Source of the DNA: Palsa-504 sp963739135
GTDB taxonomy: Bacteria; Actinomycetota; Actinomycetes; Streptosporangiales; Streptosporangiaceae
Direction: 5' to 3'
DNA: 64,000 bases
Assembly (NCBI GenBank): GCA_963739135.1
Contig: CAVTZG010000030.1
Span: 1 to 64,000, forward strand
The notes beneath the pieces are model-generated. The model was given only the letters and a program-made list of their open reading frames with translations. It was not told the origin of the DNA and did not search any database. Shown piece by piece: positions 35,143-43,428 of the stretch. Both the position numbers and the translations under genes were made by a program. How positions within the stretch are numbered: the first letter of the stretch is position 1; every line of letters begins with the position of its first letter.

Positions 35143-36165
35143 CTACTGCTTCCTGGGGCTCCGCGGACTACGGAAGGCGGCGACACTATGGAACTCTCGG
35201 TAATCGGCCGCGTCCCAGGTGCGGTCACGCTTCGTTCCGTTGGCCTTGACCACGAGGCGGTGGTTGGCCCTTTCGGCCTCCTTGGAAGCGAACTCCTCGC
35301 CCGGATAGCGGATCCCCTCCACCCACCAGTGCTGGCCCCAGCCGGTTATCGCCCGCATGTGATCATTGAGCTCAGTGCCGAATACATGGTAGAAGTTCGA
35401 CTGACCCAGCTCGGTCTCATATACGACATCTCCAGGCACTTGAATGGGGAAGCCGCCGGAATTGCCGTACCCCAGCCGCTCGGAGAATTCTGGCCACAGC
35501 TCGGCCAGATCCCCGGTCGCTGATACAGACATAACCATTTCGCCGCGCCGGGAAGTGAGCTTACTCAGTTGGCGGAAGTACTCGCGACGGAGTTCTTCAC
35601 TGGGAATATGGCCGAGACCGCTATACCAGGACGTGGTGACCAAGTACTTCTCACCATCGCTGGCCTCCAGGGCCAACCGGCGCATCATGTCTGGGGGCTG
35701 GTCTTCATGTCCGTGGACAAAGACGACCGTGATCGTGACACCGGCCTTCCTTTTAGATACACGGCCCGCGACGTAGCCGACCATATCCTCAGGGCTGAAG
35801 TCTATCGGCCCGTCCGGCACGAAACCATTCGAACACAAGGCCCTTTTTGCCTTCTTCAGGCCCGCCGACGAGACGTCATAGGCGACGACCCACAGGTCCT
35901 TGCCGGATGCTGCGTACTGGCTGAAGTATGACCCGACGAATTGGTTGGTCACGCGTCCGGTGCCATAGCCGAAATCAAACAGGCTAAGTCTCCGAACCCG
36001 TCGGTTCGACTCGAGAGCTCGGCCTATGGCCCGGCGCAGCGCGTCCCGTTCGGCCCTGAGCACACGCACCGCCGAACGACGGTCGTAATGGCCCACCTCG
36101 TACCGCTCGTCATAGATCGACCGCTGCGATGCATAGGCGTTCTTAAAGGTAAGCTCAGTGACCAT
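35143..36165 (-). CDS. SAM-dependent methyltransferase-like protein
   Basis: A 340-residue protein with a class I SAM-binding core: LSLFDFGYGTGRVTNQF is motif I (normally ExGxGxG, here FDFGYGTGR), VVAYDVSSAGLKKA is motif II, and ITVVFVHGHEDQPPDMMRRL corresponds to motifs III/IV. The N-terminal YDERYEVGHYDRRSAVRV is a substrate-cap helix. The acceptor is unknown. It converges on the MFS gene with 19 bases between stops. Its base composition is AT-richer, like the XRE/GT pair, so the three probably arrived together. Confidence 0.78.
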   Translation of the reverse strand: MVTELTFKNAYASQRSIYDERYEVGHYDRRSAVRVLRAERDALRRAIGRALESNRRVRRLSLFDFGYGTGRVTNQFVGSYFSQYAASGKDLWVVAYDVSSAGLKKAKRALCSNGFVPDGPIDFSPEDMVGYVAGRVSKRKAGVTITVVFVHGHEDQPPDMMRRLALEASDGEKYLVTTSWYSGLGHIPSEELRREYFRQLSKLTSRRGEMVMSVSATGDLAELWPEFSERLGYGNSGGFPIQVPGDVVYETELGQSNFYHVFGTELNDHMRAITGWGQHWWVEGIRYPGEEFASKEAERANHRLVVKANGTKRDRTWDAADYREFHSVAAFRSPRSPRKQ

Positions 36166-36349
36166 TCAGGTCCCCCAGGGACGGCGGCTGCCGACGGCCG
36201 TTTGTTGCTCAAGGCGGCGTTCGAGTTGCCTCAGGTCAATTGAATACAGGCCCATGGCAACCTCTTAGTCGACATGCTATCGCGAGGCCCGGCCCCATCG
36301 GCAGCAGGCTTGCTTGCCGCAGCCTCCCGCGCGTCGTAGAGACGGGTAC

Positions 36350-36425
36350 TTAGAGGACGCCCAGCCGACGGACCTGGTTGCCATACATCACGTCATATCC
36401 GGGCCAGTTCATGATGCCGGGCGGG
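36350..36425 (-). pseudogene. Tail of glutamine-amidotransferase-like protein, copy 1
   Basis: Minus-strand frame ending at 36350 reads PPGIMNWPGYDVMYGNQVRR. It is a diverged copy of the tail seen at 36585. Only about 25 residues survive. The surrounding 36166-36584 holds no intact gene. Confidence 0.5.
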
Positions 36426-36584
36426 CACCGCAGCGAACCGGACCTTGGCGACGAGCTAGCGCTGGCCGCCACGGTGAGTGATCGGTGACCGCGAGCATGA
36501 ACCACGGCCCGTTCGGCCAAAATCATCTTGACCTTAGCTACGGAAGAGGCCGCGGCGCGGGGCACTTGACACGGCCGTCGCCGG

Positions 36585-36790
36585 TTAGGGCTCCCCGCCC
36601 AGCCAGCGCACCAGGCTGCCCCACAGCGGGTCGTATCCCGGCCAGTCCATGAACCCGGGCGGGCACCAGTGCGGCGCGCAGTCCGAGGCGAAGGCGGCGC
36701 TGCGGCCGGCCCCGTGCTGCCCCACGGCCAGCAGCGGATCATCCCCGCAGCGCGCCAGCACTTCAGCGGACGGCTTGGCGGCAGGAGGCG
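36585..36790 (-). pseudogene. Putative glutamine amidotransferase (PF07090-like), C-terminal fragment
   Basis: About 68 residues ending at the TAA at 36585: DDPLLAVGQHGAGRSAAFAS, DCAPHWCPPGFMDWPGYDPL and WGSLVRWLGGE. This is the final domain of the cytosolic GATase1-like family. It begins abruptly at about 36790, against a plus-strand gene tail. It is the best preserved of three copies of this tail in the window. Confidence 0.6.
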
Positions 36791-36797
36791 TGCCTTC

Positions 36798-36911
36798 ATG
36801 GCCGACGCGCTCGGCATCCGGCTGCGGCCCGAGGTCCTGCCGCTGTCGAACCTGGCCGGCTACCTGCCGCCGCTTTGGCTGGCCCCGCACCTGGCCATGC
36901 GCCGCAAATAA
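36798..36911 (+). pseudogene. Unassigned C-terminal gene tail
   Basis: Plus-strand codons to the TAA at 36911 read MADALGIRLRPEVLPLSNLA then GYLPPLWLAPHLA, a coherent protein tail of an oxidoreductase-like type I cannot name. It abuts the opposing amidotransferase fragment at its broken end and converges on the FAD oxidoreductase. Confidence 0.35.
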
Positions 36912-36924
36912 CCAACCCGCCCGG

Positions 36925-38139
36925 TCAGGCGTCACCTGCCGGGTCGTAATAGTGCGCGTACTGCCACAGCCCGCGGCTGGTCAGTACGTCGTCGTCCAGC
37001 GGCCCGAACCGCCCCGGGGCCAGCGCCGCCAGCCCGTCCGGCGGGCTGCCGCCGGTGATCCAGGCGGCCAGCGCCTCGCCGAGCCCGAGGGAGGAGGAGA
37101 ATCCCGAGCCATTGCACCCGCTGGCCACCCACAGGCCAGGCCGGTCCGGCACCGGGCCGGCCACGAACCGGCCGTCGGGACTCATGGTGAACAGCCCGCC
37201 GCGGTGCTCGGTCACCGGGACGTCGCCCGCCGCCTGGACCTCGGCCGTGACCTGGGCGGCCAGCCGCCGCAGCACGCCCAGATCGAGCGGGACATTGTCG
37301 GTACTGAACGAAGCAGGCTCATGCTGCGGGTCCACCGGCAGCGGCTCGGGCTCGAAGCCGCCCACCATCAGCCCGCCCCGGGCCGGGCGCAGGTAGACCG
37401 CGGCATCCACCACCCGGACGATCGCGTCATCCGCCTCCACCTGCGCGGTGGGCGCGGTGATCAGCAGCTGGTGGCGAACCGTGGCTACCGGCACCTGCGC
37501 CCCGGCCAGGCCGGCCACCGGCCGCACCCAGCCGCCGGCCGCGTCCACCACCACCGGCGCCGCGATCGACTGGCGCTCGGTCTCCACCCCGGCCACCCGG
37601 CCCGCCGTGACCGGTATCCCGGTGACCGGCTCGTTTTCCAGCACCACGGCCCCGTGCCGCTGGGCTGCGGCCAGGTAGGCCCGGATGAGGCTGGCCGGTT
37701 CCTCGATGTAGATGTCCTCCGGGCACCACAGCGCGAACTCGCCGCCGCCCGGCCGGTAGTAGCCGGCGCCCTCGGCCAGCTGGCCCGCGGTCGCCTCCCG
37801 GACGTCGGCGCCCCAGCGACGTGACTGGTCCAGCTCCCGCTTCAGGTACTCGCGGTGCTGGGCGGTCCGCGCGACCAGGAAGCTGCCCGGCCGGGCCACC
37901 GGCAGCGGGGCGCCCGCCCAGTCGGGGAAGGTGACGGCCCGGGCGATGCTGCGCCTGGCCAGCCGGGTCCGCAGCTCGTCCGCCTGGACCGACTTGAACA
38001 GCCCCGCCGCCCGGCCCGAGGCCTGCGACCCGGCGGTGTGGCGCTCTACCACCACCACCGACCGGCCCGCGAGCGCACAGTGCAGGGCCGTGCTCAGGCC
38101 GAGCGCCCCGGCCCCGATCACGACCACATCGGCGTCCAC
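36925..38139 (-). CDS. FAD-dependent amine/amino-acid oxidoreductase (DAO family)
   Basis: A 404-residue flavoprotein. The N-terminal dinucleotide motif GAGALG is at about residues 9-14 within VVVIGAGALGLSTALH, and the second Rossmann strand ends VVVVERH. PARGGLMVGGFEPEPLPVD and GLWVASGCNGSGFSSSLGLG are late FAD-binding blocks of sarcosine/glycine oxidase-type enzymes. It oxidises secondary or primary amines of amino acids; which one is not visible. It is followed on the same strand upstream by an AHSA1 gene 16 bases away, probably an operon. Confidence 0.9.
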   Translation of the reverse strand: MDADVVVIGAGALGLSTALHCALAGRSVVVVERHTAGSQASGRAAGLFKSVQADELRTRLARRSIARAVTFPDWAGAPLPVARPGSFLVARTAQHREYLKRELDQSRRWGADVREATAGQLAEGAGYYRPGGGEFALWCPEDIYIEEPASLIRAYLAAAQRHGAVVLENEPVTGIPVTAGRVAGVETERQSIAAPVVVDAAGGWVRPVAGLAGAQVPVATVRHQLLITAPTAQVEADDAIVRVVDAAVYLRPARGGLMVGGFEPEPLPVDPQHEPASFSTDNVPLDLGVLRRLAAQVTAEVQAAGDVPVTEHRGGLFTMSPDGRFVAGPVPDRPGLWVASGCNGSGFSSSLGLGEALAAWITGGSPPDGLAALAPGRFGPLDDDVLTSRGLWQYAHYYDPAGDA

Positions 38140-38155
38140 CGCTACAGGGTCACCA

Positions 38156-38611
38156 CTACAGGGAGCGACGCAGCAGCGAGTCCAGCCGGGTGAACGAGCT
38201 CTCCCAGCCCGTCTTCGCGGCCTGGCCCAGGTCCTCGCTGAACGGGCCTTGCCACAGGTCGAGCCGGGTCTTGCCGTGACCCTCCGCGCGGAACTCCAGC
38301 CGCAGCCTGATCCTGGTGCCCGATGTCCCCTCGATCTCCTGATGCCCGTCCAGCAGCTCGTTCTCCACGACGTCGGTGAAGCTCACATCGACGGTGCTGC
38401 GCAGGGCCGGGTCCTCGTCGTTCACCATGGTGAACCGCTGGAACCCGCCGGGCCGCGCGTCGATCTGCACGCTCTCGCAGGGGACGGAAAAGCCAGCCGG
38501 CCCGAACCACAGGCAGAGCTGGTCAGGATCGACGAAGGCCCGGTAGACCAGCTCCGGTGGTACGTCGAAGATGCGGGAGAGGGTGATCTCTTCCTTGGCG
38601 GCCTGGGGCAC
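38156..38611 (-). CDS. SRPBCC (AHSA1) domain protein
   Basis: A 151-residue START-like protein with the usual opening ITLSRIFDVPPELVYRAFVD, then PDQLCLWFGPAGF and the long C-terminal helix region GWESSFTRLDSLL. Such proteins bind hydrophobic ligands or act as Hsp90 cochaperone-like modules; bacterial members are mostly unassigned. Translation probably starts at ATG 38611. It is 16 bases upstream of the FAD oxidoreductase and likely co-transcribed. Confidence 0.85.
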   Translation of the reverse strand: MPQAAKEEITLSRIFDVPPELVYRAFVDPDQLCLWFGPAGFSVPCESVQIDARPGGFQRFTMVNDEDPALRSTVDVSFTDVVENELLDGHQEIEGTSGTRIRLRLEFRAEGHGKTRLDLWQGPFSEDLGQAAKTGWESSFTRLDSLLRRSL

Positions 38612-38807
38612 TGCTGTTCCTTCCGCTGAAGTCAGGTCGCGGGCACAGCCCGCCCACGAGTATGCCGAGCATCCGCCACTATGCCACCCGGGACCCGATC
38701 GCCGGAATGCAGACCTGCTCCCAGCCCCTTTCGGCCACCGTCACCGCCGGGCGGACGATCACGATCGCCGTCACCTGCTTCGTCCCCTGAACCCGTAGCC
38801 TGAGGGC

Positions 38808-39794
38808 ATGCCGAACACCCGCGGAGCCGGTCATTCCGGTGCCGGACAGCCGGACTGGCTCGACCCGGAACTGGCCACGCTGACCGCGGACCGGTTCTCC
38901 GACCCGGCCTGGATCTACGAACGCAAGTTCGACGGCGAGCGCTGCCTGGCCTACCGGGACGGCGCGCGGCTGCGGCTCATGACCCGCAACCAGAAGCAGG
39001 TCACCGGCACCTATCCCGAGCTCGCCGAGGCGCTGCGGGCCCAGGACGCCGCGGACTTCGTCGTGGACGGGGAGGTCGTGGCCTTTGACGGCGATCAGAC
39101 CAGCTTCTCCCGGCTCCAGCGTCGGCTCGGCGTCCACGACCCGGGCCAGGACCTGCTGGCCGAGGTGCCCGTGCAGGTCTACCTGTTCGATGTGCTGTGG
39201 GCCGAAGGCCGGGACGTGCGCCCCGAGCCGCTGCACGAGCGCAAGCGGCTGCTACGCGGCCTGCTCTCGTTCGGCGGCCCGCTGCAGTTCGCCGAGCATC
39301 GGGACACCGACGGCGAGGCCTACTACCGGCAGGCCTGCGGTTGGGGCTGGGAGGGCCTCATCGCCAAGCGGGCCGATTCGCCCTACCGCGCCGGGCGCAC
39401 CCGGGACTGGCTGAAGTTCAAGTGCCTGAACGGGCAGGAGTTCGTCATCGGCGGCTTCACCGACCCGCAGGGATCCCGGACCGGGTTCGGCGCGCTGCTG
39501 CTCGGCTACTACGACCACGACGGCCAGCTCATATACGCGGGCAAGGTCGGCACCGGCTTTGACCAGCCCACCCTGACCAGCCTGCACGCCGCCCTGGCCG
39601 CCGCTGAGCGGACGGCGCCGCCTTTCGCGCCGGGCCGGAGCCTGCCCAGGTCCCGGGTGCACTGGGTCGAGCCCCGCACGGTCGCCCAGGTCGGCTTCTC
39701 CGAATGGACCCCCGACGGGGAGCTGCGCCACCCCCGGTTCCAGGGCCTGCGCCGCGATAAGAATCCCGCCGACGTGGTGCGCGAAATGCCCTGA
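38808..39794 (+). CDS. ATP-dependent DNA ligase (LigD ligase-domain type)
   Basis: A 328-residue ligase. The nucleotidyl lysine is Lys40 in motif I, ERKFDGER; motif III is in FVVDGEVVAFDG; motif IV EGLIAKRADSPY; motif V DWLKFKC. A C-terminal OB domain follows (YAGKVGTGFDQPTL and VAQVGFSEWT). The stand-alone ligase lacks the polymerase and nuclease domains of full LigD; such proteins serve in end joining or base repair with a Ku partner. No ku gene is nearby. It stands divergent from the AHSA1/FAD operon. Confidence 0.93.
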   Translation: MPNTRGAGHSGAGQPDWLDPELATLTADRFSDPAWIYERKFDGERCLAYRDGARLRLMTRNQKQVTGTYPELAEALRAQDAADFVVDGEVVAFDGDQTSFSRLQRRLGVHDPGQDLLAEVPVQVYLFDVLWAEGRDVRPEPLHERKRLLRGLLSFGGPLQFAEHRDTDGEAYYRQACGWGWEGLIAKRADSPYRAGRTRDWLKFKCLNGQEFVIGGFTDPQGSRTGFGALLLGYYDHDGQLIYAGKVGTGFDQPTLTSLHAALAAAERTAPPFAPGRSLPRSRVHWVEPRTVAQVGFSEWTPDGELRHPRFQGLRRDKNPADVVREMP

Positions 39795-39877
39795 CGGGAA
39801 CACCGCCCAGCATCACGGTGTTGTATATTGAGCGTTGAAACGCGCCATCGCACCGGTGAGTGAACGAAAGAAGATTA

Positions 39878-40360
39878 GTGGCGCAGTGCATTACCTGCGG
39901 GAGCGAACTGCATCCCGACCGGGCCAAGAAATACAACTACTGTATGGCCCCCGAATGCCAGGAGAAAAACCTCAAAGGCCTGACCATGGTCGCCGTCGGG
40001 GTGAACAAGTCGGCCGAGCAGTACCTGATCCTGGACGAGCAGACCCGCGACGAACTGGCCCGCGGCAAGTTCGCTGACCAGCGCCGGGGCTCGATCGGCA
40101 CTTCCACCGCGGCCAGCCCCGAGTCAGCGGCCACGGCCGTAAAGGCCGGAGCCCAGCCCGTCCGCCGCAAGCCGGAGTCGCGGCGCCGGCCGGCGGCCCC
40201 GGCCCCGCCGCGCCGCCCGTGGACCAAGTTGCAGGAGAAACTGACCTTGCTGTACAACGAGCAGGGGAAACGGCCCGACGAAATAGCGGCCAAACTCGGC
40301 CTCAGCACGTATATCGTGACTCAGATCATTCTCGGTTCCAGAAACCGGGGCAAGCTGTAA
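39878..40360 (+). CDS. Zinc-ribbon and HTH protein
   Basis: About 160 residues. The N-terminus has four spaced cysteines (Cys4, Cys7, Cys22, Cys27: CITCGSELHP and CMAPECQ) fitting a zinc ribbon. A basic disordered linker of about 50 residues follows, and the end, TLLYNEQGKRPDEIAAKLGL plus TQIILGSRNRG, is a resolvase-like HTH. It is probably DNA-binding. GTG 39878 is preceded by AAAGAAG; the in-frame GTG 39860 is possible. It follows the DNA ligase by about 85 bases. Confidence 0.7.
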   Translation: MAQCITCGSELHPDRAKKYNYCMAPECQEKNLKGLTMVAVGVNKSAEQYLILDEQTRDELARGKFADQRRGSIGTSTAASPESAATAVKAGAQPVRRKPESRRRPAAPAPPRRPWTKLQEKLTLLYNEQGKRPDEIAAKLGLSTYIVTQIILGSRNRGKL

Positions 40361-40372
40361 GCGTATATGGGA

Positions 40373-41287
40373 CTATCCGGCCGCGGGCCGCACCGCGTGG
40401 CTGCCCCCGCCTGCGGTCCGCCGGTCCTCTTCACCCGGGCTGGACGCCGCCGACAGGCACGCCTCGAGCAGCACCCGGGCGAACATCGGCGGCGCGGTGA
40501 TGCACATCGCGTGGTCGGCGTGGACCTCGTGCACCGATGCGCCCGGGATGGCCCGGCCCAGCTCACGCTGGCGGCTGGCCGCCACCACGGTGTCCCGGGT
40601 GGTGACGACCACCGCGGTAGGCACGTCGACCTGGCCGATCCAGCCGTCCGAGCTGAACTCGCACACCGCCTGCATGGCCGAAACGGCCGTCGCCAGGGGG
40701 GTCCGGCTCAGCTGGGCGCGGGCCCACCTGGCCGTGGCCGGGTCGTCGATGGGGCCGATCAGCGCCGACCCGAGCATGTCGGCGGTCAGCAGCCGCAGGA
40801 ACGGGTTCCACCTGATGGCCGCCGCCGCCGTCGGCATGCCCAGGGCGGTCATCTTCTCCATCGGCGACTCGAGCACGTTGCCCGCGGTGGAGCACAGCAC
40901 CAGGCCCGACACCAGCTCGGGATGCCGCCGCCACAGCAGCTGGGCCACCATGCCGCCCATGGAGTAACCCACGGCGACGAACCGGCTCACGCCGAGCACC
41001 CCGGCCAGCGCGGCGATGTCGTCCGCGCAGTCCTCCAGCCGGAACCGCCCGCCGACCGGAATCCCGTCGCCGTGGCCACGCAGGTCGGGGGCGACAACCC
41101 GGAAGTGGCAACCGAGCGGCGCGAGCACCTTGCTCCAGTTCAGCTCGGCCGTGGCCGCGACCCCGTGGATCAGCACCAGCGTGTCTGCGCCCGGCGGGCC
41201 GGCGCACTCCCAGACCCGCGTGACCCCGCGTCCGGGCAGCACCACCGACCGCGAAAGCTGAGCCGCCGCCTCTTCGAGCACCTGCCG
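40373..41287 (-). CDS. Alpha/beta hydrolase
   Basis: A 304-residue alpha/beta-fold hydrolase. The oxyanion region is LVLIHGVAAT, the nucleophile elbow GYSMGG, and a late histidine is in VHEVHADHAMC. PDLRGHGDGIP is typical of 3-oxoadipate enol-lactonase and related esterases. The GTG at 41287 was chosen because GGGAGGG lies before it; the frame is open further upstream without sense. It converges on the zinc-ribbon gene with 12 bases between stops. Confidence 0.88.
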   Translation of the reverse strand, partial: RQVLEEAAAQLSRSVVLPGRGVTRVWECAGPPGADTLVLIHGVAATAELNWSKVLAPLGCHFRVVAPDLRGHGDGIPVGGRFRLEDCADDIAALAGVLGVSRFVAVGYSMGGMVAQLLWRRHPELVSGLVLCSTAGNVLESPMEKMTALGMPTAAAAIRWNPFLRLLTADMLGSALIGPIDDPATARWARAQLSRTPLATAVSAMQAVCEFSSDGWIGQVDVPTAVVVTTRDTVVAASRQRELGRAIPGASVHEVHADHAMCITAPPMFARVLLEACLSAASSPGEEDRRTAGGGSHAVRPAAG

Positions 41288-41558
41288 CACGAATGCCCTC
41301 CCGCGATACCTGCCTGAAACATATATACCCAGATGTCGCACCCTGCAGACAGGGCCGAACGTCCCCATCTGGCCCGGCGGCCACGCCAACGCCCCCGCCG
41401 CTGGCTCTCCGCTGGGGCGTTATAGAACTCGTTGCCGTTTTTGTCCCGTCTAGTGCGACACGCCGGGTGCTCTCATACGCGAAAACCAGTAACCGCGCCC
41501 CGGAATCCGGGATAATCGCCTTGGACGAGCTAGGCAAGCGTCTTAGTGGAGAGAGCAG

Positions 41559-41840
41559 TTGATCAAGACAACCAAGCCTGGGCGCGATGGCAGTGTCCGC
41601 GTCACCTTTGCCCTTCCGGCCGACGAGCCGGACGGTGCCGTGTCGGTGGTTGGCAACTTCAACGACTGGAATCCGTTCGCGCACCCGCTGCGGCGCCGCG
41701 CGAACCGCACCCGCAGCGTCGCCGTGACCGTCCCGGTCGGCAGCACGCTGCACTTCCGTTACCTCGCCGAGGGCGGGCTATGGTTCGATGACGACACCGT
41801 CACCGTTCCTGACGGCCAGGACGTGGCCATCACGGTCTGA
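41559..41840 (+). CDS. Stand-alone CBM48/glycogen-binding domain protein
   Basis: A 93-residue protein consisting of one isoamylase N-terminal (CBM48, Ig-like) domain: VRVTFALPADEPDGAVSVVG, NFNDWNPF with the carbohydrate-contacting tryptophan, and LHFRYLAEGG. There is no enzyme domain. Similar free domains occur beside glycogen enzymes, but none is here. TTG 41559 follows GGAGAGAG. It may target another protein to glycogen. Confidence 0.85.
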   Translation: MIKTTKPGRDGSVRVTFALPADEPDGAVSVVGNFNDWNPFAHPLRRRANRTRSVAVTVPVGSTLHFRYLAEGGLWFDDDTVTVPDGQDVAITV

Positions 41841-41905
41841 TCCGGGTCCCGCCGAGTTCATCTCTGCCGCACCGCCGCGGGTTACCCCTTGATTTTAGGC
41901 CGAAC

Positions 41906-41930
41906 GGGCCGTGGTGCTACGCCACGGCCC
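41906..41930. terminator. Hairpin after CBM48 gene
   Basis: GGGCCGTGG and CCACGGCCC form a perfect 9-bp stem with a 7-base loop, 65 bases after the CBM48 stop. It lacks a U-run, as is common for high-GC actinomycete terminators. Confidence 0.55.
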
Positions 41931-41988
41931 GCCTTGGCCGCCGTCCGGCGGCATCGTCTAAGCTCGGTATCGTCTAAGGTCAGTGCTC

Positions 41989-42264
41989 ATGCCGAGGCTG
42001 CTGGTCGTTCACCACACCCCGTCGCCCGCGCTCGAGGCGATGTTCGAGGCGGCGGTCAGCGGATCGCGGACCGACGAGATCGAGGGGGTCGAGGGGGTCG
42101 AGGTCGTCATCAGGCCGACCCTGACCGCCGCGGCGGTCGACGTCCTGGCGGCCGATGGCTACCTGCTCGGTACTCCGGCTACAGTCGCGTTAGGTAACCC
42201 TTTGGGCTTTACTGTCCCTCTAGCATTATTGTACCAAGCGGTCGCGCGGCGTAGTCCGCTGTGA
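41989..42264 (+). pseudogene. Truncated duplicate of flavodoxin-like gene
   Basis: The first about 65 residues (PRLLVVHHTPSPALEAMFEA, LTAAAVDVLAADGYLLGTPA) are nearly identical to the gene at 42322. Homology stops at about 42185, and an unrelated tail runs to 42264. One extra GVE triplet (EGVEGVE) marks slippage. The upstream TCGTCTAAGCTC is also repeated before the intact copy, so the duplication includes the promoter. Confidence 0.8.
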
Positions 42265-42321
42265 TCACGTCGCGCAGCAAGGTGGGGCTCTCCTCTGGGG
42301 AGTCGTCTAAGCTCAGCGGAC

Positions 42322-42774
42322 ATGCCGCGGCTGCTGATCGTCCACCACACGCCCTCGCCCGCCCTTCAGGAGATGTTCGAGGCTGCGGTCAGCGGCGCGC
42401 GGAGTGATGAGATCGAGGGTGTCGAGGTAGTAATCCGGCCCGCCCTGACCGCTGCGGCCGCCGACGTGCTCACCGCGGATGGTTACTTGCTCGGGACGCC
42501 CGCCAATATTGGCTATATGTCTGGGGCGCTCAAGCACTTCTTCGACGGCATCTACTACCCGTGCCTGGAGGCGACCAGGCGGCGGCCCTACGCCCTGTAC
42601 GTCCACGGCAACCTGGACACCACGGGCGCGGTGCGCGCGGTCGAGTCGATCACCACCGGCCTGCAGTGGCAGAAGGTCCGGCCACCGGTCAGCGTGACCG
42701 GGACCCCGGGCAAAGCCGACCTGGAAGCGTGCTGGGAGCTGGGTGCCCTGCTCGCGGCCGAGATCGCCGGGTAA
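42322..42774 (+). CDS. Flavodoxin/NAD(P)H:quinone oxidoreductase-like protein
   Basis: A 150-residue flavodoxin-fold protein. The FMN phosphate loop is HHTPSPALQEMFEAA, the second flavin loop LLGTPANIGYMSGALKHFFDGIYY and the third YVHGNLDTTGA. It is likely an FMN-dependent electron carrier or reductase of the WrbA/NADPH-FMN reductase superfamily. A partial copy of its first 65 codons lies directly upstream. Confidence 0.85.
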   Translation: MPRLLIVHHTPSPALQEMFEAAVSGARSDEIEGVEVVIRPALTAAAADVLTADGYLLGTPANIGYMSGALKHFFDGIYYPCLEATRRRPYALYVHGNLDTTGAVRAVESITTGLQWQKVRPPVSVTGTPGKADLEACWELGALLAAEIAG

Positions 42775-43146
42775 TTGCAGTCAGGATGGTTGGCTGGGGT
42801 CCGCATGCTGCCCGGCTGGGGCCCTACATCGTCCGCGCCGCCAGGTACTGGTTCCGCGCGGCTGTATGCAAACACCTTCTGAGACCTGTTACGAAACCAC
42901 GGACATCCGCAATGCACACGGCATCGGGAAGTTCCCGCAGGTCAGGGTCACGGAAGTCGCTGTTGACACTACGAATATGCAAAGCTAAACTACCTTCCGA
43001 CAAGGGGCCAAGTGTGCCCAGCCTCCAGTTCCGGACACCCCGGTAGCTGGGGGCATTTTTAGTTTCGCCTCGGTTACCCCATACCAGCCCACTGCGGCCC
43101 TGCGCGAAAGTCGTGCAGGGCCGTTCGCGTCTTCGTAGGAGGAAGG
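42775..43146. other. Intergenic region with hairpin
   Basis: No gene seen. CGGCCCTGC and GCAGGGCCG at 43095-43123 form a perfect 9-bp stem with an 11-base loop just before the ribosome binding site GGAGGAAGG of the next gene. It could be a terminator for the flavodoxin transcript or a leader structure. Composition is more AT-rich between 42850 and 43000. Confidence 0.5.
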
Positions 43147-43428
43147 ATGTCACCAAGCTTGCCCGCCGCTTCGGCTGTGCCGTGGCTAGTCGCCGGATGG
43201 ATTGCCACGGTTGTGGTGGTCGCCGTGCTGGTCTATATGATTGCGCGGGAGGTCCTCCGCAAGACCGACCCCCAGAACCTCCCGGAAGTTCTCCGCGCCC
43301 TTACCCCACTACTCAATGTAATCACCCGGGCACTGGCTAAGCTGCCGATCGGATCCCCGACAGACAATGAGCTGCCAGCCGGGCAGAGTGGAAGTACTTC
43401 CGACGAATCGGTTGAGGAGTCGTCATGA
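43147..43428 (+). CDS. Small single-pass membrane protein
   Basis: A 93-residue protein with one hydrophobic segment (WLVAGWIATVVVVAVLVYMI) near the N-terminus and a soluble acidic C-terminus ending in serine/glutamate. GGAGGAAGG precedes the ATG. Its TGA overlaps the ATG of the sigma-region-4 gene (ATGA), so both are translationally coupled. I do not recognise a family. A membrane partner for the adjacent DNA-binding protein is a reasonable guess. Confidence 0.6.
   Translation: MSPSLPAASAVPWLVAGWIATVVVVAVLVYMIAREVLRKTDPQNLPEVLRALTPLLNVITRALAKLPIGSPTDNELPAGQSGSTSDESVEESS

Noticed and set aside
36649..37824. A 391-codon plus-strand frame over the FAD oxidoreductase
   Set aside because: Shadow of the conserved minus-strand gene; composition is arginine/proline/glycine-rich and motif-free.
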